Of a stretch of 64,000 nucleotides of DNA, positions 25,337-34,060 are shown piece by piece; positions within the stretch are counted from its first letter, which is position 1, and each line of letters opens with the position of its first letter. Made by a program: the position numbers and the translations under genes. The stretch is taken from the NCBI RefSeq assembly GCF_963378095.1, contig NZ_OY726397.1:4650001-4714000 (forward strand), given 5' to 3'. This stretch comes from Mycolicibacterium sp. MU0053. GTDB lineage: Bacteria > Actinomycetota > Actinomycetes > Mycobacteriales > Mycobacteriaceae. The notes below the pieces were generated by a model. That model did no database searches. It had not been told where the DNA came from and saw only the letters and a list, made by a program, of their open reading frames with translations.

Positions 25337-25636
25337 TCAGGACCGCACGAGCCGCGCGATCGCGGCGGAGGCCTCCGCGAGCTTCGCCTCGGCGTCCGAG
25401 CCCCCGGCGGCCACGGCGTCGCTGACGCAGTGCCCGAGATGCTCGTCGAGCAACGCCAGCGCCACCGACTGCAAGGCGCTGTTGACGGCGCTGATCTGGG
25501 TCAGCACGTCGATGCAGTACTTGTCGTCGTCGATCATCTTGGCGATCCCGCGGACCTGGCCCTCGATGCGCCGCAACCGCTTGGCGTAGTTCTCCTTGTT
25601 CGGGGAGTAGCCGTGCGGCCCCGACGGCGCGGTCAT
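25337..25636 (-). CDS. ricR: Copper-sensing CsoR-family repressor RicR
   Basis: A 99-residue all-helical repressor. The Cu(I) ligands Cys41, His66 and Cys70 (YCIDVL and DEHLGHC) have the 25- and 4-residue spacings of CsoR/RicR. The N-terminal KRLRRIEGQVRGIAKMI is the DNA-contact helix. Position (next to ilvD and the Rv0191-like gene) matches Rv0190. The ATG overlaps the stop of the DUF305 lipoprotein gene, making a two-gene operon under a copper operator at 26270-26294. Copper binding releases the repressor from DNA. Confidence 0.92.
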   Translation of the reverse strand: MTAPSGPHGYSPNKENYAKRLRRIEGQVRGIAKMIDDDKYCIDVLTQISAVNSALQSVALALLDEHLGHCVSDAVAAGGSDAEAKLAEASAAIARLVRS

Positions 25637-26256
25637 GACCCTTCCAGCATGGATTTCATCTGGGCGATCTCGGCCTGCTGGCCATCGATGATGGTCTGCG
25701 CCAGCGCCTTGGCGTCCACGTTGGAGCCGTTGGCCAACTCGTCCTCGGCCATCTGGACCGCACCCTCGTGGTGGGCGATCATCGACTGCAGCCACAGCGT
25801 GTCGAACTCGGGACCGCTCAGCGTCGCCAGCCGCGTCATCGTGGCCTCGTCGACCATGCCGGCCATGCCCGCGTGGTCCCCGTGACCGCCCTCGCCGGTC
25901 GCGTCGTCGGGGTTTTCCTTCCACTGCACCAGGAACGCCTTCATGGTGTTGATCTCCGGGTCCTGCGCCGCGGCGATCTGGACCGCCAGTTCGCGAAGCT
26001 CGGGGTTGGAGCTGCGGTCCGGGACCAGCTCGGTGAGCTCGATGGCCTGCTGGTGGTGTGGAATCATGTTGTCCGCGAAGCTGATATCGGCCGCGTTGAA
26101 GCCGGCCGGCTCGCCGGTGACGGTGATGGTCTCCTCGGCGTGGCTGTGATCGGTGTGTCCGTCGTGCGCCTCGTCCGAGGACGTATTCGAACACGCGGAC
26201 ATGAACACGGCGGTCGCCAACGCGGCCAGGATGGCGATCAGTCGGGTACGAGTCAT
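25633..26256 (-). CDS. DUF305 lipoprotein, probable copper binding
   Basis: A 207-residue lipoprotein with lipobox FMSAC (Cys22). A His-rich segment ([12 protein letters not shown]) precedes two ferritin-like DUF305 motifs, [15 protein letters not shown] and [17 protein letters not shown]. There is a second His/Met patch ([15 protein letters not shown]) between them. DUF305 proteins commonly occur with copper resistance genes. Being first in the ricR operon, directly behind the copper operator, makes periplasmic copper scavenging likely. The ATG at 26256 lies about 8 bases after the -10 hexamer, so its transcript may be leaderless. Confidence 0.88.
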   Translation of the reverse strand: MTRTRLIAILAALATAVFMSACSNTSSDEAHDGHTDHSHAEETITVTGEPAGFNAADISFADNMIPHHQQAIELTELVPDRSSNPELRELAVQIAAAQDPEINTMKAFLVQWKENPDDATGEGGHGDHAGMAGMVDEATMTRLATLSGPEFDTLWLQSMIAHHEGAVQMAEDELANGSNVDAKALAQTIIDGQQAEIAQMKSMLEGS

Positions 26257-26263
26257 GTTCCCC

Positions 26264-26294
26264 ACCGTACCGCATACCCCTGGAGGGTATGCGG
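26264..26294 (-). promoter_or_regulatory. RicR/CsoR copper operator and promoter
   Basis: CCGCATACCC and GGGTATGCGG form a perfect 10-bp inverted repeat around five bases (26270-26294), matching the TACCC-N5-GGGTA core of RicR boxes. On the minus strand a TACGGT -10 (26269-26264) follows directly, so bound RicR would cover the -35 and spacer. The sequence is seen directly, and the regulator is assigned from the adjacent ricR gene. Confidence 0.85.
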
Positions 26295-26302
26295 AAATTA
26301 TT

Positions 26303-26331
26303 TTGGTCGACCCTACCCAGCGGGCCATACT
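26303..26331 (+). promoter_or_regulatory. Probable ilvD promoter, leaderless
   Basis: TTGGTC (26303-26308), a 17-bp spacer and CATACT (26326-26331) form a housekeeping-type promoter. The ilvD ATG at 26339 is 7-8 bases after the -10, so the mRNA would be leaderless. Confidence 0.5.
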
Positions 26332-26338
26332 TGCAGGC

Positions 26339-28042
26339 ATGCCCTCAGATTCGCAGCCTGACATCAAGCCCAGAAGTCGCGACGTCACCGACGGCCTCGA
26401 GAAGACCGCAGCCCGCGGGATGCTGCGGGCCGTCGGCATGGGTGACGACGACTGGGTCAAACCGCAGATCGGCGTCGCCTCGTCGTGGAACGAGATCACG
26501 CCCTGCAACCTGTCGCTGGACCGGTTGGCGAAGGAAGTCAAGAAGGGTGTGCACGAGGCCGGCGGTTTCCCGATGGAGTTCGGCACCATCTCGGTGTCCG
26601 ACGGCATCTCGATGGGCCATGAGGGCATGCACTTCTCCCTGGTCAGCCGCGAGATCATCGCCGACTCGGTGGAGACCGTCATGCAGGCCGAACGCCTCGA
26701 CGGGTCGGTGCTGCTGGCCGGTTGCGACAAGTCGCTGCCCGGCATGCTGATGGCCGCCGCGCGGCTGGATCTGGCCAGCGTGTTCCTCTACGCCGGGTCG
26801 ATCATGCCGGGCCGCGCCAAGCTGTCCGACGGCACCGAGCGCGACGTCACGATCATCGACGCGTTCGAGGCCGTCGGCGCGTGCTCCCGGGGCCTGATGA
26901 GCCGCGAGGACGTCGACGCCATCGAGCGCGCGATCTGCCCGGGCGAGGGCGCGTGCGGCGGCATGTACACGGCCAACACCATGGCCAGCGCCGCCGAGGC
27001 GCTGGGGATGTCGCTGCCCGGATCGGCGGCACCGCCGGCGCCCGACCGTCGTCGCGACGGTTTCGCGCGCCAGAGCGGGATCGCCGTCGTCGACTTGCTG
27101 CGTCGCGGCATCACCGCGCGCGACATCCTGACCAAGGAGGCGTTCGAGAACGCGATCGCGGTGGTGATGGCCTTCGGCGGATCCACCAACGCGGTGCTGC
27201 ACCTGCTGGCCATCGCGTTCGAGGCCGGCGTCAAGCTGACGCTGGAGGACTTCACCCGGGTCGGCGAGAAGGTGCCGCACCTGGCCGACGTGAAGCCGTT
27301 CGGCGCCTACGTGATGAACGACGTCGACCGCATCGGCGGGGTGCCCGTGGTGATGAAAGCACTGTTGGACGCTGGCCTCCTCCATGGGGATTGCCTGACG
27401 GTCACCGGAAAGACCATGGCCGAGAACCTCGCTCACATCGCGCCACCGGATCCCGACGGCAAGGTGCTGCGCGCGCTGTCGAAGCCGATCCACCCGACCG
27501 GCGGCATCACGATCCTGCACGGGTCGCTGGCACCGGAGGGCGCGGTGGTCAAGTCGGCCGGCTTCGACTCTGACGTGTTCGAAGGCACCGCACGGGTTTT
27601 CGAGCGCGAGCGGGCCGCCCTCGACGCGCTCGAGGACGGCACCATCACCGCCGGCGACGTCGTCGTCATCCGCTACGAGGGCCCCAAGGGCGGGCCGGGC
27701 ATGCGCGAGATGCTGGCCATCACCGGCGCGATCAAGGGTGCTGGGCTGGGCAAGGACGTGCTGTTGATGACCGACGGCCGGTTCTCCGGCGGCACCACCG
27801 GATTGTGTGTGGGCCACGTGGCGCCCGAGGCCGTCGACGCCGGACCCATCGCGTTCGTGCGCGACGGCGACCGGATCCGGCTGGACGTCGGCAAGGGCAC
27901 GCTCGATGTGCTGGTGGACGCGGATGAGTTCGAGTCCCGCAAGGCCGATTTCGAGCCGTTGCCGCCCCGCTACACCACGGGCGTGCTGGCCAAGTACACC
28001 AAGCTGGTCGGCTCGGCCGCCGTGGGCGCGGTCTGCACCTAG
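26339..28042 (+). CDS. ilvD: Dihydroxy-acid dehydratase
   Basis: A 567-residue cytosolic Fe-S enzyme that dehydrates dihydroxy acids in isoleucine and valine synthesis. Family motifs are [43 protein letters not shown] (cluster cysteines) and [19 protein letters not shown] near the C-terminus. The length is normal. The frame continues upstream, but the start at 26339 gives the family N-terminus and fits the leaderless promoter. It matches Rv0189c and is divergent from the copper operon. Confidence 0.96.
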   Translation: MPSDSQPDIKPRSRDVTDGLEKTAARGMLRAVGMGDDDWVKPQIGVASSWNEITPCNLSLDRLAKEVKKGVHEAGGFPMEFGTISVSDGISMGHEGMHFSLVSREIIADSVETVMQAERLDGSVLLAGCDKSLPGMLMAAARLDLASVFLYAGSIMPGRAKLSDGTERDVTIIDAFEAVGACSRGLMSREDVDAIERAICPGEGACGGMYTANTMASAAEALGMSLPGSAAPPAPDRRRDGFARQSGIAVVDLLRRGITARDILTKEAFENAIAVVMAFGGSTNAVLHLLAIAFEAGVKLTLEDFTRVGEKVPHLADVKPFGAYVMNDVDRIGGVPVVMKALLDAGLLHGDCLTVTGKTMAENLAHIAPPDPDGKVLRALSKPIHPTGGITILHGSLAPEGAVVKSAGFDSDVFEGTARVFERERAALDALEDGTITAGDVVVIRYEGPKGGPGMREMLAITGAIKGAGLGKDVLLMTDGRFSGGTTGLCVGHVAPEAVDAGPIAFVRDGDRIRLDVGKGTLDVLVDADEFESRKADFEPLPPRYTTGVLAKYTKLVGSAAVGAVCT

Positions 28043-28133
28043 CCCCTACGCGCGGCCCCACCGTCCCCGCGAGCGGGCGCGTCCCCGGCCGACACGCCGC
28101 GACATTTCCGTGGTCTGCGCACCCTCGCGCTGG

Positions 28134-29558
28134 CTAATCGGTGCCGCGGCCCGGTCGCACGATACGCGCCGGCGCGGGTTCGCTCGGCGCTTCGGTTGGC
28201 ACCTTCCCCGGCACGACGATCGCCGGAGCGGGTCGCTCGGGGTCCGCGGCGGGCGCGGCAGCGGGCACGGGTGCCGGTCTTTGAACCCGCGCGACCTTGA
28301 CGGGTCGTGCCCGGCGCCGCGGTGCCAGGACCGCGATCACCAACGCCACCAAGGCCAGTACTGCCAGCGTCACGTCGAAGGTGCTGGTGATCTGCTGGGC
28401 CAGGGCGTTCCCGAACACCTCGCTGGCCTCGCCGGGTCCCAGCGGTTGCACGTGCGGCACCAGCACCACCCCGACGACCAGCCGGCACACAGCCGCCGCG
28501 AACAAACCGACGAACAGCGTGATCATCAGACGCCCCGGTGCGCCCCGGCCCGCGCTGTTGGTGAACAGCCAGAGTGCCAGCACCGCGGTCAACAGGTCGA
28601 AGGCCATCAGCGCGGTCCCGTTGTACGGCGGCGACGGCAGGTCCAACACCCCCGACAACGTCACGTCGGCGATGCGTAGCGCCGCCGTTCCGAAGCACCA
28701 GATGGCGATCAGCAGCAACCCCCTGCGGGCCGCACCGCGCCAGGCCGCCGCCGGCTGCCGCGTCCCGAATACGGCTGTGGCACCGACGATTGCGGCCGCG
28801 GCCACCCACGCCAGGTAGCCCTCGAAACCCACACCGGAGGTGCCGGTGTTCTGCGCGATCCCCCGGAAGGCGTCGAGATCGCGGCCCACCGGCAGCACCC
28901 ACACCACCACGCCGGCGACCAACGCCGAAGCGCCGAGCAGGACCGCCGCCAACCGCGCCTCGAGGTGTCTCGACCGCAGCCAGCGATACCCGATCACCAC
29001 CGGGATCACGGCCACCAGCGCGTAGAGCACCGCGGTGACGGCGGTCGCCAGGTTCGCCGTGCCGACGTCCGGGTCACTGATGCCGGGTAGGACGAAACGG
29101 GTGCGCCAGTACAAGTTGAACACCGATGCCGCCAGGCCCAGGACCAGCGACACGGCCGCCAACAGCGAGCAGAGCCGTTCCGCCGCAGCACCGCCCATGG
29201 CCGGCGCGGCCAGTAGCAGTGCCCCTGCGACACCCAGCCAGGCGCCGGGACCGAGACCCGGCGGTATCGCTGCCGATCCCCCGTACCGGACCGCCTGAAC
29301 CACAGCCCACAGCACAAAGCCCAGCACCACAACGAAATACGGCGCGGTGAGGATCAACCGCAACCGCGGGATCGTCACCGCCGTGACCGCCAGCGCCGTC
29401 GCCAGGACGAGGACCAGCCACGCCCAACCGGGGGTGGTGGCGACGCCGAGACCCACGTGGATGTTCCAGGGCAGCAGCAGACCCAGGATCAGCAGGACCG
29501 CCGCGGTCGTGGTGCGCAGCGTGTTACGTCGATCCGGCGCAGGGGCGTTGGCGGTCAC
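28134..29558 (-). CDS. Polytopic membrane protein with Pro-rich tail
   Basis: A 474-residue protein with about eleven hydrophobic helices from residue 15 to 415. A cytoplasmic or wall-facing tail of about 60 residues, rich in Pro and Ala, follows (PVPAAAPAADPERPAP). I recognise no transport motif. It starts 13 bp after the stop of the Pro/Thr-rich gene, so both are probably one transcript and may act together at the envelope. It occupies the position of Rv0188 (a smaller membrane protein), but is over three times as long. Confidence 0.75.
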   Translation of the reverse strand: MTANAPAPDRRNTLRTTTAAVLLILGLLLPWNIHVGLGVATTPGWAWLVLVLATALAVTAVTIPRLRLILTAPYFVVVLGFVLWAVVQAVRYGGSAAIPPGLGPGAWLGVAGALLLAAPAMGGAAAERLCSLLAAVSLVLGLAASVFNLYWRTRFVLPGISDPDVGTANLATAVTAVLYALVAVIPVVIGYRWLRSRHLEARLAAVLLGASALVAGVVVWVLPVGRDLDAFRGIAQNTGTSGVGFEGYLAWVAAAAIVGATAVFGTRQPAAAWRGAARRGLLLIAIWCFGTAALRIADVTLSGVLDLPSPPYNGTALMAFDLLTAVLALWLFTNSAGRGAPGRLMITLFVGLFAAAVCRLVVGVVLVPHVQPLGPGEASEVFGNALAQQITSTFDVTLAVLALVALVIAVLAPRRRARPVKVARVQRPAPVPAAAPAADPERPAPAIVVPGKVPTEAPSEPAPARIVRPGRGTD

Positions 29559-29571
29559 AGCACCTCGCTCG

Positions 29572-31872
29572 CTACTCGTCCTCGGAACCTGATGACCCGG
29601 ATCCAGACCCGAATCCGGACGGCAGTTCGACCGTGGGCGGAACCGTCACGGCCGGCGCCTCGGGCTCGACCACCGCGGGGGCGCGTTCGACGGGCGCCTG
29701 GGTGATCGCCGGCTCCGGTGCGGGGGCGACGGTCGGGACGGGTTCCGGTGCGGGGGCGACGGTCGGGACGGGTTCCGGTTCCGGTGCGGGCACGACAGGC
29801 TCGGCCGGCACGGTTCGAGTGGGCGCCTGCGTCTGCGTCGGCACCTGCGTCGGCGTCGGGGTGGGCGCGACGCTTGTCGGTGTCTCGATCTCGACGCTGC
29901 GCTCAACCGTTGGAGTCGACTCCGGCACAGTCGATTCCGCGCTCGGTGGTGCACTGGTCGTGGCGGTGGGCTCGGGACCGGTAGTCGGGCTGGGCTCCGC
30001 GCTGGTCGTCGCGTCCGGATCGGTGCTCGGCGCCGTCGTCTCGGTCGTGGGATCCGGGCTCTGCGTGGTTCCGTCCGGATCGGTGACCTCGTCGGTGGCG
30101 TCGGTGTCCGCCTCGGCCGGCTGGGCCGGGGCGGGTTCGGCGCTCTCGAGGGTGGCCGCGTCGGGATCGAGGAGCACCTCACTGAGCGCCTTCGGCGTCT
30201 CCGCGGCGTCGGTCGCGCCGGGCAGCGTGTCGATCAACGCAGTCCCCGGCGGCAGTGCCTGGGCTTTGTCCAACGCGCTCTTGTCGGTGGCGAACAGCGA
30301 CGGCGGGATCACGTTGGCCGCGGTCCCGGACGTCGTGCTGAACAGCGCGCCCTGGTCCTTGGGAACCACCGCGAGCACGCCGATGTCATCGAGGCTGCGA
30401 TCCAACACCGACGGCACCGCCGCGTTGAACGGGATGAGTTGCGGCAGGTTGGCGAGGAAGTTCAGCAACTCGATCATCGAGATGACCGAGAAGTCCGGGA
30501 TGAGACGGGTCGCGAAATCGGCGAAACTCGGGAATGTCGGCACGATTCCGGGGTTCAGCGGCGCCGCGATGTTGGGCAACACCGGTGCGGCGGCATTCGC
30601 CAGTCCGACGGTGCCGTCCTTGTAGAGGTTGACCACCGCCGGTGCGGCCTGGGTCGCCTGCGCAGCGCCGTCGCGGGCAGAACTCAGCATCCGAGTCTCG
30701 AATGTCCTTACCTCACTGGGGATTCCGGGCGGTGGAAGCTGCTCGATCATCGTCCAGTTCGGACCGTCGGGCTGCGCACCCTGCCCGGGCGCGACCGGAA
30801 ACGCCTTGCCCGGAACCGAATCCTCCTGCAGCCGGATGGCTTGCTGGCTCGCGGTGGGCTGGACGGTGACGGCGACGCTGACGGCCAGGGTGGCGAATCC
30901 GATCACGGCCAGCGAGCCGACGGAGCTGCCGATCAGCACCTGCCGGCGGCGCACCTCACTGTCGGGTTCAACCTCGTAGACTTCGTCGTCGTAAGAGTCG
31001 TCGGACTCGTAGAGGTCGTCATAGGCCGCGCCCGGATCGGTGAGGTCGACCGCGTCCTCGTCGCCAGCCTGTGAGTAGGCCAGCTGCTGACCGACGACGG
31101 TGTTGTGGTCCAGCGGCGTGGCCGCAGTCTGCGGGTCCTGCGATGCCACCGGCGCAGCCATCGTCGCGTCCGACGGGACCGCCGGGGCGGCCATGGTGGC
31201 GTCCTGCGGCACCGCCAGGGCGGCGCTGGCCCTCGTCTGGTCCTGCGCCACACCGGCCAAAGCCGCACCGCGCGCCAGCGCGAATTCCGAATCGTCGGGG
31301 AAGCGCACCGGCACCGGGGAGGTCTGGACCACCTCAGCGGGCAGCCCGTCGTCGTCGAGGGAGCCCATCACGATGACGCCGGTGGCCTCGCCGGGCGCGG
31401 TGGCCAACCGCTGCAACAGCGTCCGGTACGCCGCGTCCGCGTCACCCGCGTCGATGGACTCGACGGCGATCTGCGAGGTCGCCCCGCTGGCGTCGACCAT
31501 TGACAGCGCGACGGTCTGGCCGTCGTTGACCAGGGTGGCGACGGGATCGGCCCCGGCCAGGGTGCGCACCGCCGCGGTGGCGGCTTCCTGGATCGGGACG
31601 ACGGCCACGTTGGTCAGGTGCGCCTCGGCCAGCGCGTTGACCAGCTCGGTCGCCTGGTCGGCGTCGGAGCCGCACAGCGTGGTGCCGACGAGCTCGTGTC
31701 CCGCGCTGGTCAACGCCTGCGCGGTCGCGGTCAGCGTCGAGACCACCGCGGCCAGCGGCTCGGTGGCCAGATCGATCTCGGTCTGGTCGATCATGGCGTT
31801 CGGCGGCGCGGCGTCCAGCAATGCGACCCGCGCCTCGGCGGGGTCGACGAAGACCCCAAGCGTGACGTTCAT
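29572..31872 (-). CDS. Single-pass protein with actin-like N-domain and Pro/Thr-rich exterior
   Basis: A 766-residue protein. Residues 1-200 (LGVFVDPAEARVALLD, then NDGQTVALSMVD) look like the actin/Hsp70-fold domain of a mycobacterial family (DUF7159-like). An acidic stretch (DDLYESDDSYDDEVYEVE) and one TM helix at about 317-340 follow. The exterior has a region at about 345-570 and a final 180 residues almost wholly Pro, Thr, Ala and Glu, ending SGFGSGSGSSGSEDE. The repeat EPVPTVAPAP occurs twice from a 30-bp DNA duplication. It resembles Rv0312-type Pro/Thr-rich proteins. A role in sensing or anchoring at the wall is inference. Confidence 0.72.
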   Translation of the reverse strand: MNVTLGVFVDPAEARVALLDAAPPNAMIDQTEIDLATEPLAAVVSTLTATAQALTSAGHELVGTTLCGSDADQATELVNALAEAHLTNVAVVPIQEAATAAVRTLAGADPVATLVNDGQTVALSMVDASGATSQIAVESIDAGDADAAYRTLLQRLATAPGEATGVIVMGSLDDDGLPAEVVQTSPVPVRFPDDSEFALARGAALAGVAQDQTRASAALAVPQDATMAAPAVPSDATMAAPVASQDPQTAATPLDHNTVVGQQLAYSQAGDEDAVDLTDPGAAYDDLYESDDSYDDEVYEVEPDSEVRRRQVLIGSSVGSLAVIGFATLAVSVAVTVQPTASQQAIRLQEDSVPGKAFPVAPGQGAQPDGPNWTMIEQLPPPGIPSEVRTFETRMLSSARDGAAQATQAAPAVVNLYKDGTVGLANAAAPVLPNIAAPLNPGIVPTFPSFADFATRLIPDFSVISMIELLNFLANLPQLIPFNAAVPSVLDRSLDDIGVLAVVPKDQGALFSTTSGTAANVIPPSLFATDKSALDKAQALPPGTALIDTLPGATDAAETPKALSEVLLDPDAATLESAEPAPAQPAEADTDATDEVTDPDGTTQSPDPTTETTAPSTDPDATTSAEPSPTTGPEPTATTSAPPSAESTVPESTPTVERSVEIETPTSVAPTPTPTQVPTQTQAPTRTVPAEPVVPAPEPEPVPTVAPAPEPVPTVAPAPEPAITQAPVERAPAVVEPEAPAVTVPPTVELPSGFGSGSGSSGSEDE
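29714..29773. repeat. Two tandem 30-bp copies inside the Pro/Thr-rich gene
   Basis: A 30-bp unit beginning TCCGGTGCGGGGGCGACGGT occurs twice in exact tandem, encoding two copies of a ten-residue Pro/Val/Thr/Ala/Glu unit. Such in-frame repeats vary in number between strains by slippage. Confidence 0.7.
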
Positions 31873-32001
31873 TCAAAGGCCCCTCTCGAACCGCGGCACC
31901 TCCCCGCCCTGCCGCGGTTAACTTCTCCTACTCTAGGAGTTCGTCCCGCGGGTACCGAGGGTTACCAAAAGGGCGTTATGCCGTCAGCGAACCCCGCCAG
32001 A

Positions 32002-32142
32002 TCGCCCGGTTTCGTCAGCGGACCCCGCCCGATCGTCCGCCTCCTCACCGGCCTCGTACCTCGCCCGGTTTCGTCACCGGACCCCGTCCGATCGTCCGCC
32101 TCCTCACCGGCCTCGTACCTCGCCCGGTTTCGTCACCGGACC
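32002..32142. repeat. 59-bp tandem repeat, 2.4 copies
   Basis: The unit starting TCGCCCGGTTTCGTCA begins at 32002, 32061 and 32120 with a strict 59-bp period. Copies 1 and 2 differ at only a few bases, and copy 3 is cut after 23 bases. The last copy holds the stop codon of the O-methyltransferase gene, so the array grew from its 3' end. A further partial copy is visible just before 32002. Confidence 0.85.
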
Positions 32143-32786
32143 AAAGCCAGCGCGAACCCGTCCCAGCCCTTGCCGCCCACCGTCTGGATCGCCGCGGCAT
32201 CCAACTCGGGGTGTTGCCCGATGAACTCCAGGCTCGCGCGCACCGCCTGGGCCTGCCCGTCGTTGTCGGCCGGTGCGAACATGCGGCCGTCGCGCACCAC
32301 GTTGTCGAGCACGATCACCGTGCCCGGCCGGCCCAGGTCGATCGCCCACTGCAGGTAGGCCAGGTTGTTCTCCTTGTCGGCGTCGATGAAGACGAGGTCG
32401 AAGGTGCCCGACAGCGTCGGCAGCGTGTCCAACGCCGCGCCGACCACGATCTCCACGCGGTCACCGACGCGGGCGCGGGCCAGGTTGGCCGCCGCGACCT
32501 CGGCGTGCCGCGGTTCATACTCGAGCGTGACGACGCTGCCCTCGGGCCCCACGGCCCGCGCCAGGCTGATGGTGCTGTAGCCGCCCAACGTGCCGATTTC
32601 GAGGACCCGCCGCGCACCCGACATCCGCACCAGCAGGCCCAGGAACTTCGCGGTCTGCGGGGTGACTTCGATGGGCGGTAGTCCTGCCGCGGTGCTGGCG
32701 GCGAGGGCCTCCGTAAGCGCGGGATCATCGTCCAGCAGCACACGATTGAGCAGGTCATCGACTTCTTGCGGGGTTGGCTTGGTCAC
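32133..32786 (-). CDS. SAM-dependent O-methyltransferase (Rv0187-like)
   Basis: A 217-residue class I methyltransferase of the caffeoyl-CoA/catechol type. VLEIGTLGGYSTISLARAV is motif I. FDLVFIDADKENNLAYLQWA holds the metal-binding Asp residues, and IVLDNVVRDGR the next ligand. It probably methylates a catechol-like or small phenolic hydroxyl with a divalent metal. The frame runs far upstream, but the GTG at 32786 is chosen because the family N-terminus (TPQEVDDLLN) follows and it avoids overlapping the metallopeptidase gene. Confidence 0.9.
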   Translation of the reverse strand: MTKPTPQEVDDLLNRVLLDDDPALTEALAASTAAGLPPIEVTPQTAKFLGLLVRMSGARRVLEIGTLGGYSTISLARAVGPEGSVVTLEYEPRHAEVAAANLARARVGDRVEIVVGAALDTLPTLSGTFDLVFIDADKENNLAYLQWAIDLGRPGTVIVLDNVVRDGRMFAPADNDGQAQAVRASLEFIGQHPELDAAAIQTVGGKGWDGFALALVR

Positions 32787-32809
32787 CCCGCCGAGGTTAG
32801 TCGCACCGC

Positions 32810-33301
32810 TCACCGCACGCCCTCCTTCGCGTAGACCACCCGCAGCACGTGGCCGACCTCGGCGCCCATCACCACCTCGGCCAGCGCACCGAACGTCGCC
32901 ACGAACTCGGTGCCGTGGGCGGGCTCCGCGGGACACAGGTGGTGCGCGATCTCGTGCAACAGCACCAATTCCCGCAACGCCCAGCGGGAACTGCGTTCGG
33001 GCACCGCGATGACGGCCCCGGCGTCCCCGCTCTCGTAGTGCGCCGCGGTGTGGCCCCGCCGGACCCGCACCGCCAACGGCGCAATGGGACCCCACCGCTC
33101 GGTCACGGCCGGCATCGCGAGCACCTCGTCGACGTAGCGTTGCACCGACTCCACCGAGGCGAACCGCGCCTCCGGCGGCAGCGTCAACGCGGTGCCGAAG
33201 AAGTCGATGGCGCGCGAATGATGTTCTGCCGCACGGTCGAACATGGTGCGGACGAACTGTTCGGCGGCATAGACCTTGGACCGCTGGACGTCGCGGGCCA
33301 T
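32810..33301 (-). CDS. Small zinc metallopeptidase-like protein (Rv0185-like)
   Basis: A 163-residue soluble protein of the mycobacterial family with a central HExxH: LLHEIAHHLC (about 116-125), followed by HGTEF, where a His may be the third zinc ligand, as in SprT-like folds. No signal peptide is present. The start overlaps the DUF2786 gene stop as TGATG, so the two are co-translated. The substrate is unknown. Confidence 0.82.
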   Translation of the reverse strand: MARDVQRSKVYAAEQFVRTMFDRAAEHHSRAIDFFGTALTLPPEARFASVESVQRYVDEVLAMPAVTERWGPIAPLAVRVRRGHTAAHYESGDAGAVIAVPERSSRWALRELVLLHEIAHHLCPAEPAHGTEFVATFGALAEVVMGAEVGHVLRVVYAKEGVR

Positions 33302-34053
33302 CAGCGCTGCAGCGGGGTGCGCGCGCCCGGCAACTCGGGGCCGGCACCGAGCCGCGCGTGCTTGCCCGCTCGATCCCCGGCCCGCCGCGCCGCCGACGAA
33401 TAGCCCGCCGAGGCCCGTGCGGCCTGCCAGGTGCCGCGCGCCTTGGACGTGGCGCGGTAGTGGTCCTGAAGCTCAACTTCCTTGCTGCGCAGGGCAAGTG
33501 CGGTCCCCGTTTCCGGCCGGTCCGCCTTGGTGGCCTCGCGTTGCGCCTCCGCCCGGGCCCGCGCGAGCCGCTGCCCGATCCGCGCCCCGAACGCCAGTTG
33601 GAAGTTGAGCCGGGCGGTGATCGTCGGGGTGGGCCGATGCGCACCGGTCGCCAGGTAGGCATCGCAGGTCTTGACCATCTGTACCACCAGGCTGGCGTAC
33701 AGCGCGTGGGTGGAGTCGAGGTCCTCGGGGAAGCCGTAGGCGTACACATAGGCCGAATTCGAGGCGACGTCGCAGCGCACGTCGTTGGCCGCGGCAATCA
33801 CCGCGAACAGCTGCACGTAGGTGCGCAGGCCCTTGGTGCCGGGCTCGCCGATGGTGATGGTGCGTTGCGTCGGCGCTTGCGCGGCTTCACGTTTGGCGCT
33901 ATGCGAGCGGGCGACCGCCAGGTCGATCGACGTCGCGGTGGCCAGTCGCTGCGCGGCCGCCATGAACGCCTCGGCCTCGTGGGCGTTGTCGGTGCCTTCG
34001 GCCTGGCGCAGCAGCGCGGCGATGCGCGCCAGCATCTTGTCGTCTGTCATGGG
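33301..34053 (-). CDS. DUF2786 protein (Rv0184-like)
   Basis: A 250-residue protein. Residues 1-42 form the DUF2786 unit (DKMLARIAALLRQAEGTDNA, then HEAEAFMAAAQRL), a short helical domain often found with phage or DNA-related proteins. The rest is alpha-rich with a basic C-terminal region (GYSSAARRAGDRAGKHARLG). The pairing with the small metallopeptidase, start over stop, is conserved in mycobacteria, suggesting a joint function. The ATG at 34053 starts the domain; a longer open frame upstream is not needed. Confidence 0.8.
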   Translation of the reverse strand, partial: PMTDDKMLARIAALLRQAEGTDNAHEAEAFMAAAQRLATATSIDLAVARSHSAKREAAQAPTQRTITIGEPGTKGLRTYVQLFAVIAAANDVRCDVASNSAYVYAYGFPEDLDSTHALYASLVVQMVKTCDAYLATGAHRPTPTITARLNFQLAFGARIGQRLARARAEAQREATKADRPETGTALALRSKEVELQDHYRATSKARGTWQAARASAGYSSAARRAGDRAGKHARLGAGPELPGARTPLQR

Positions 34054-34060
34054 CGTCAGG

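Noticed and set aside
26345..27817. 490-codon minus-strand frame inside ilvD
   Set aside because: Antisense shadow of a highly conserved gene.
32787..33797. Long N-terminal extension of the O-methyltransferase
   Set aside because: Pro/Arg-rich sequence overlapping the metallopeptidase and DUF2786 genes, which have clear motifs in another frame.
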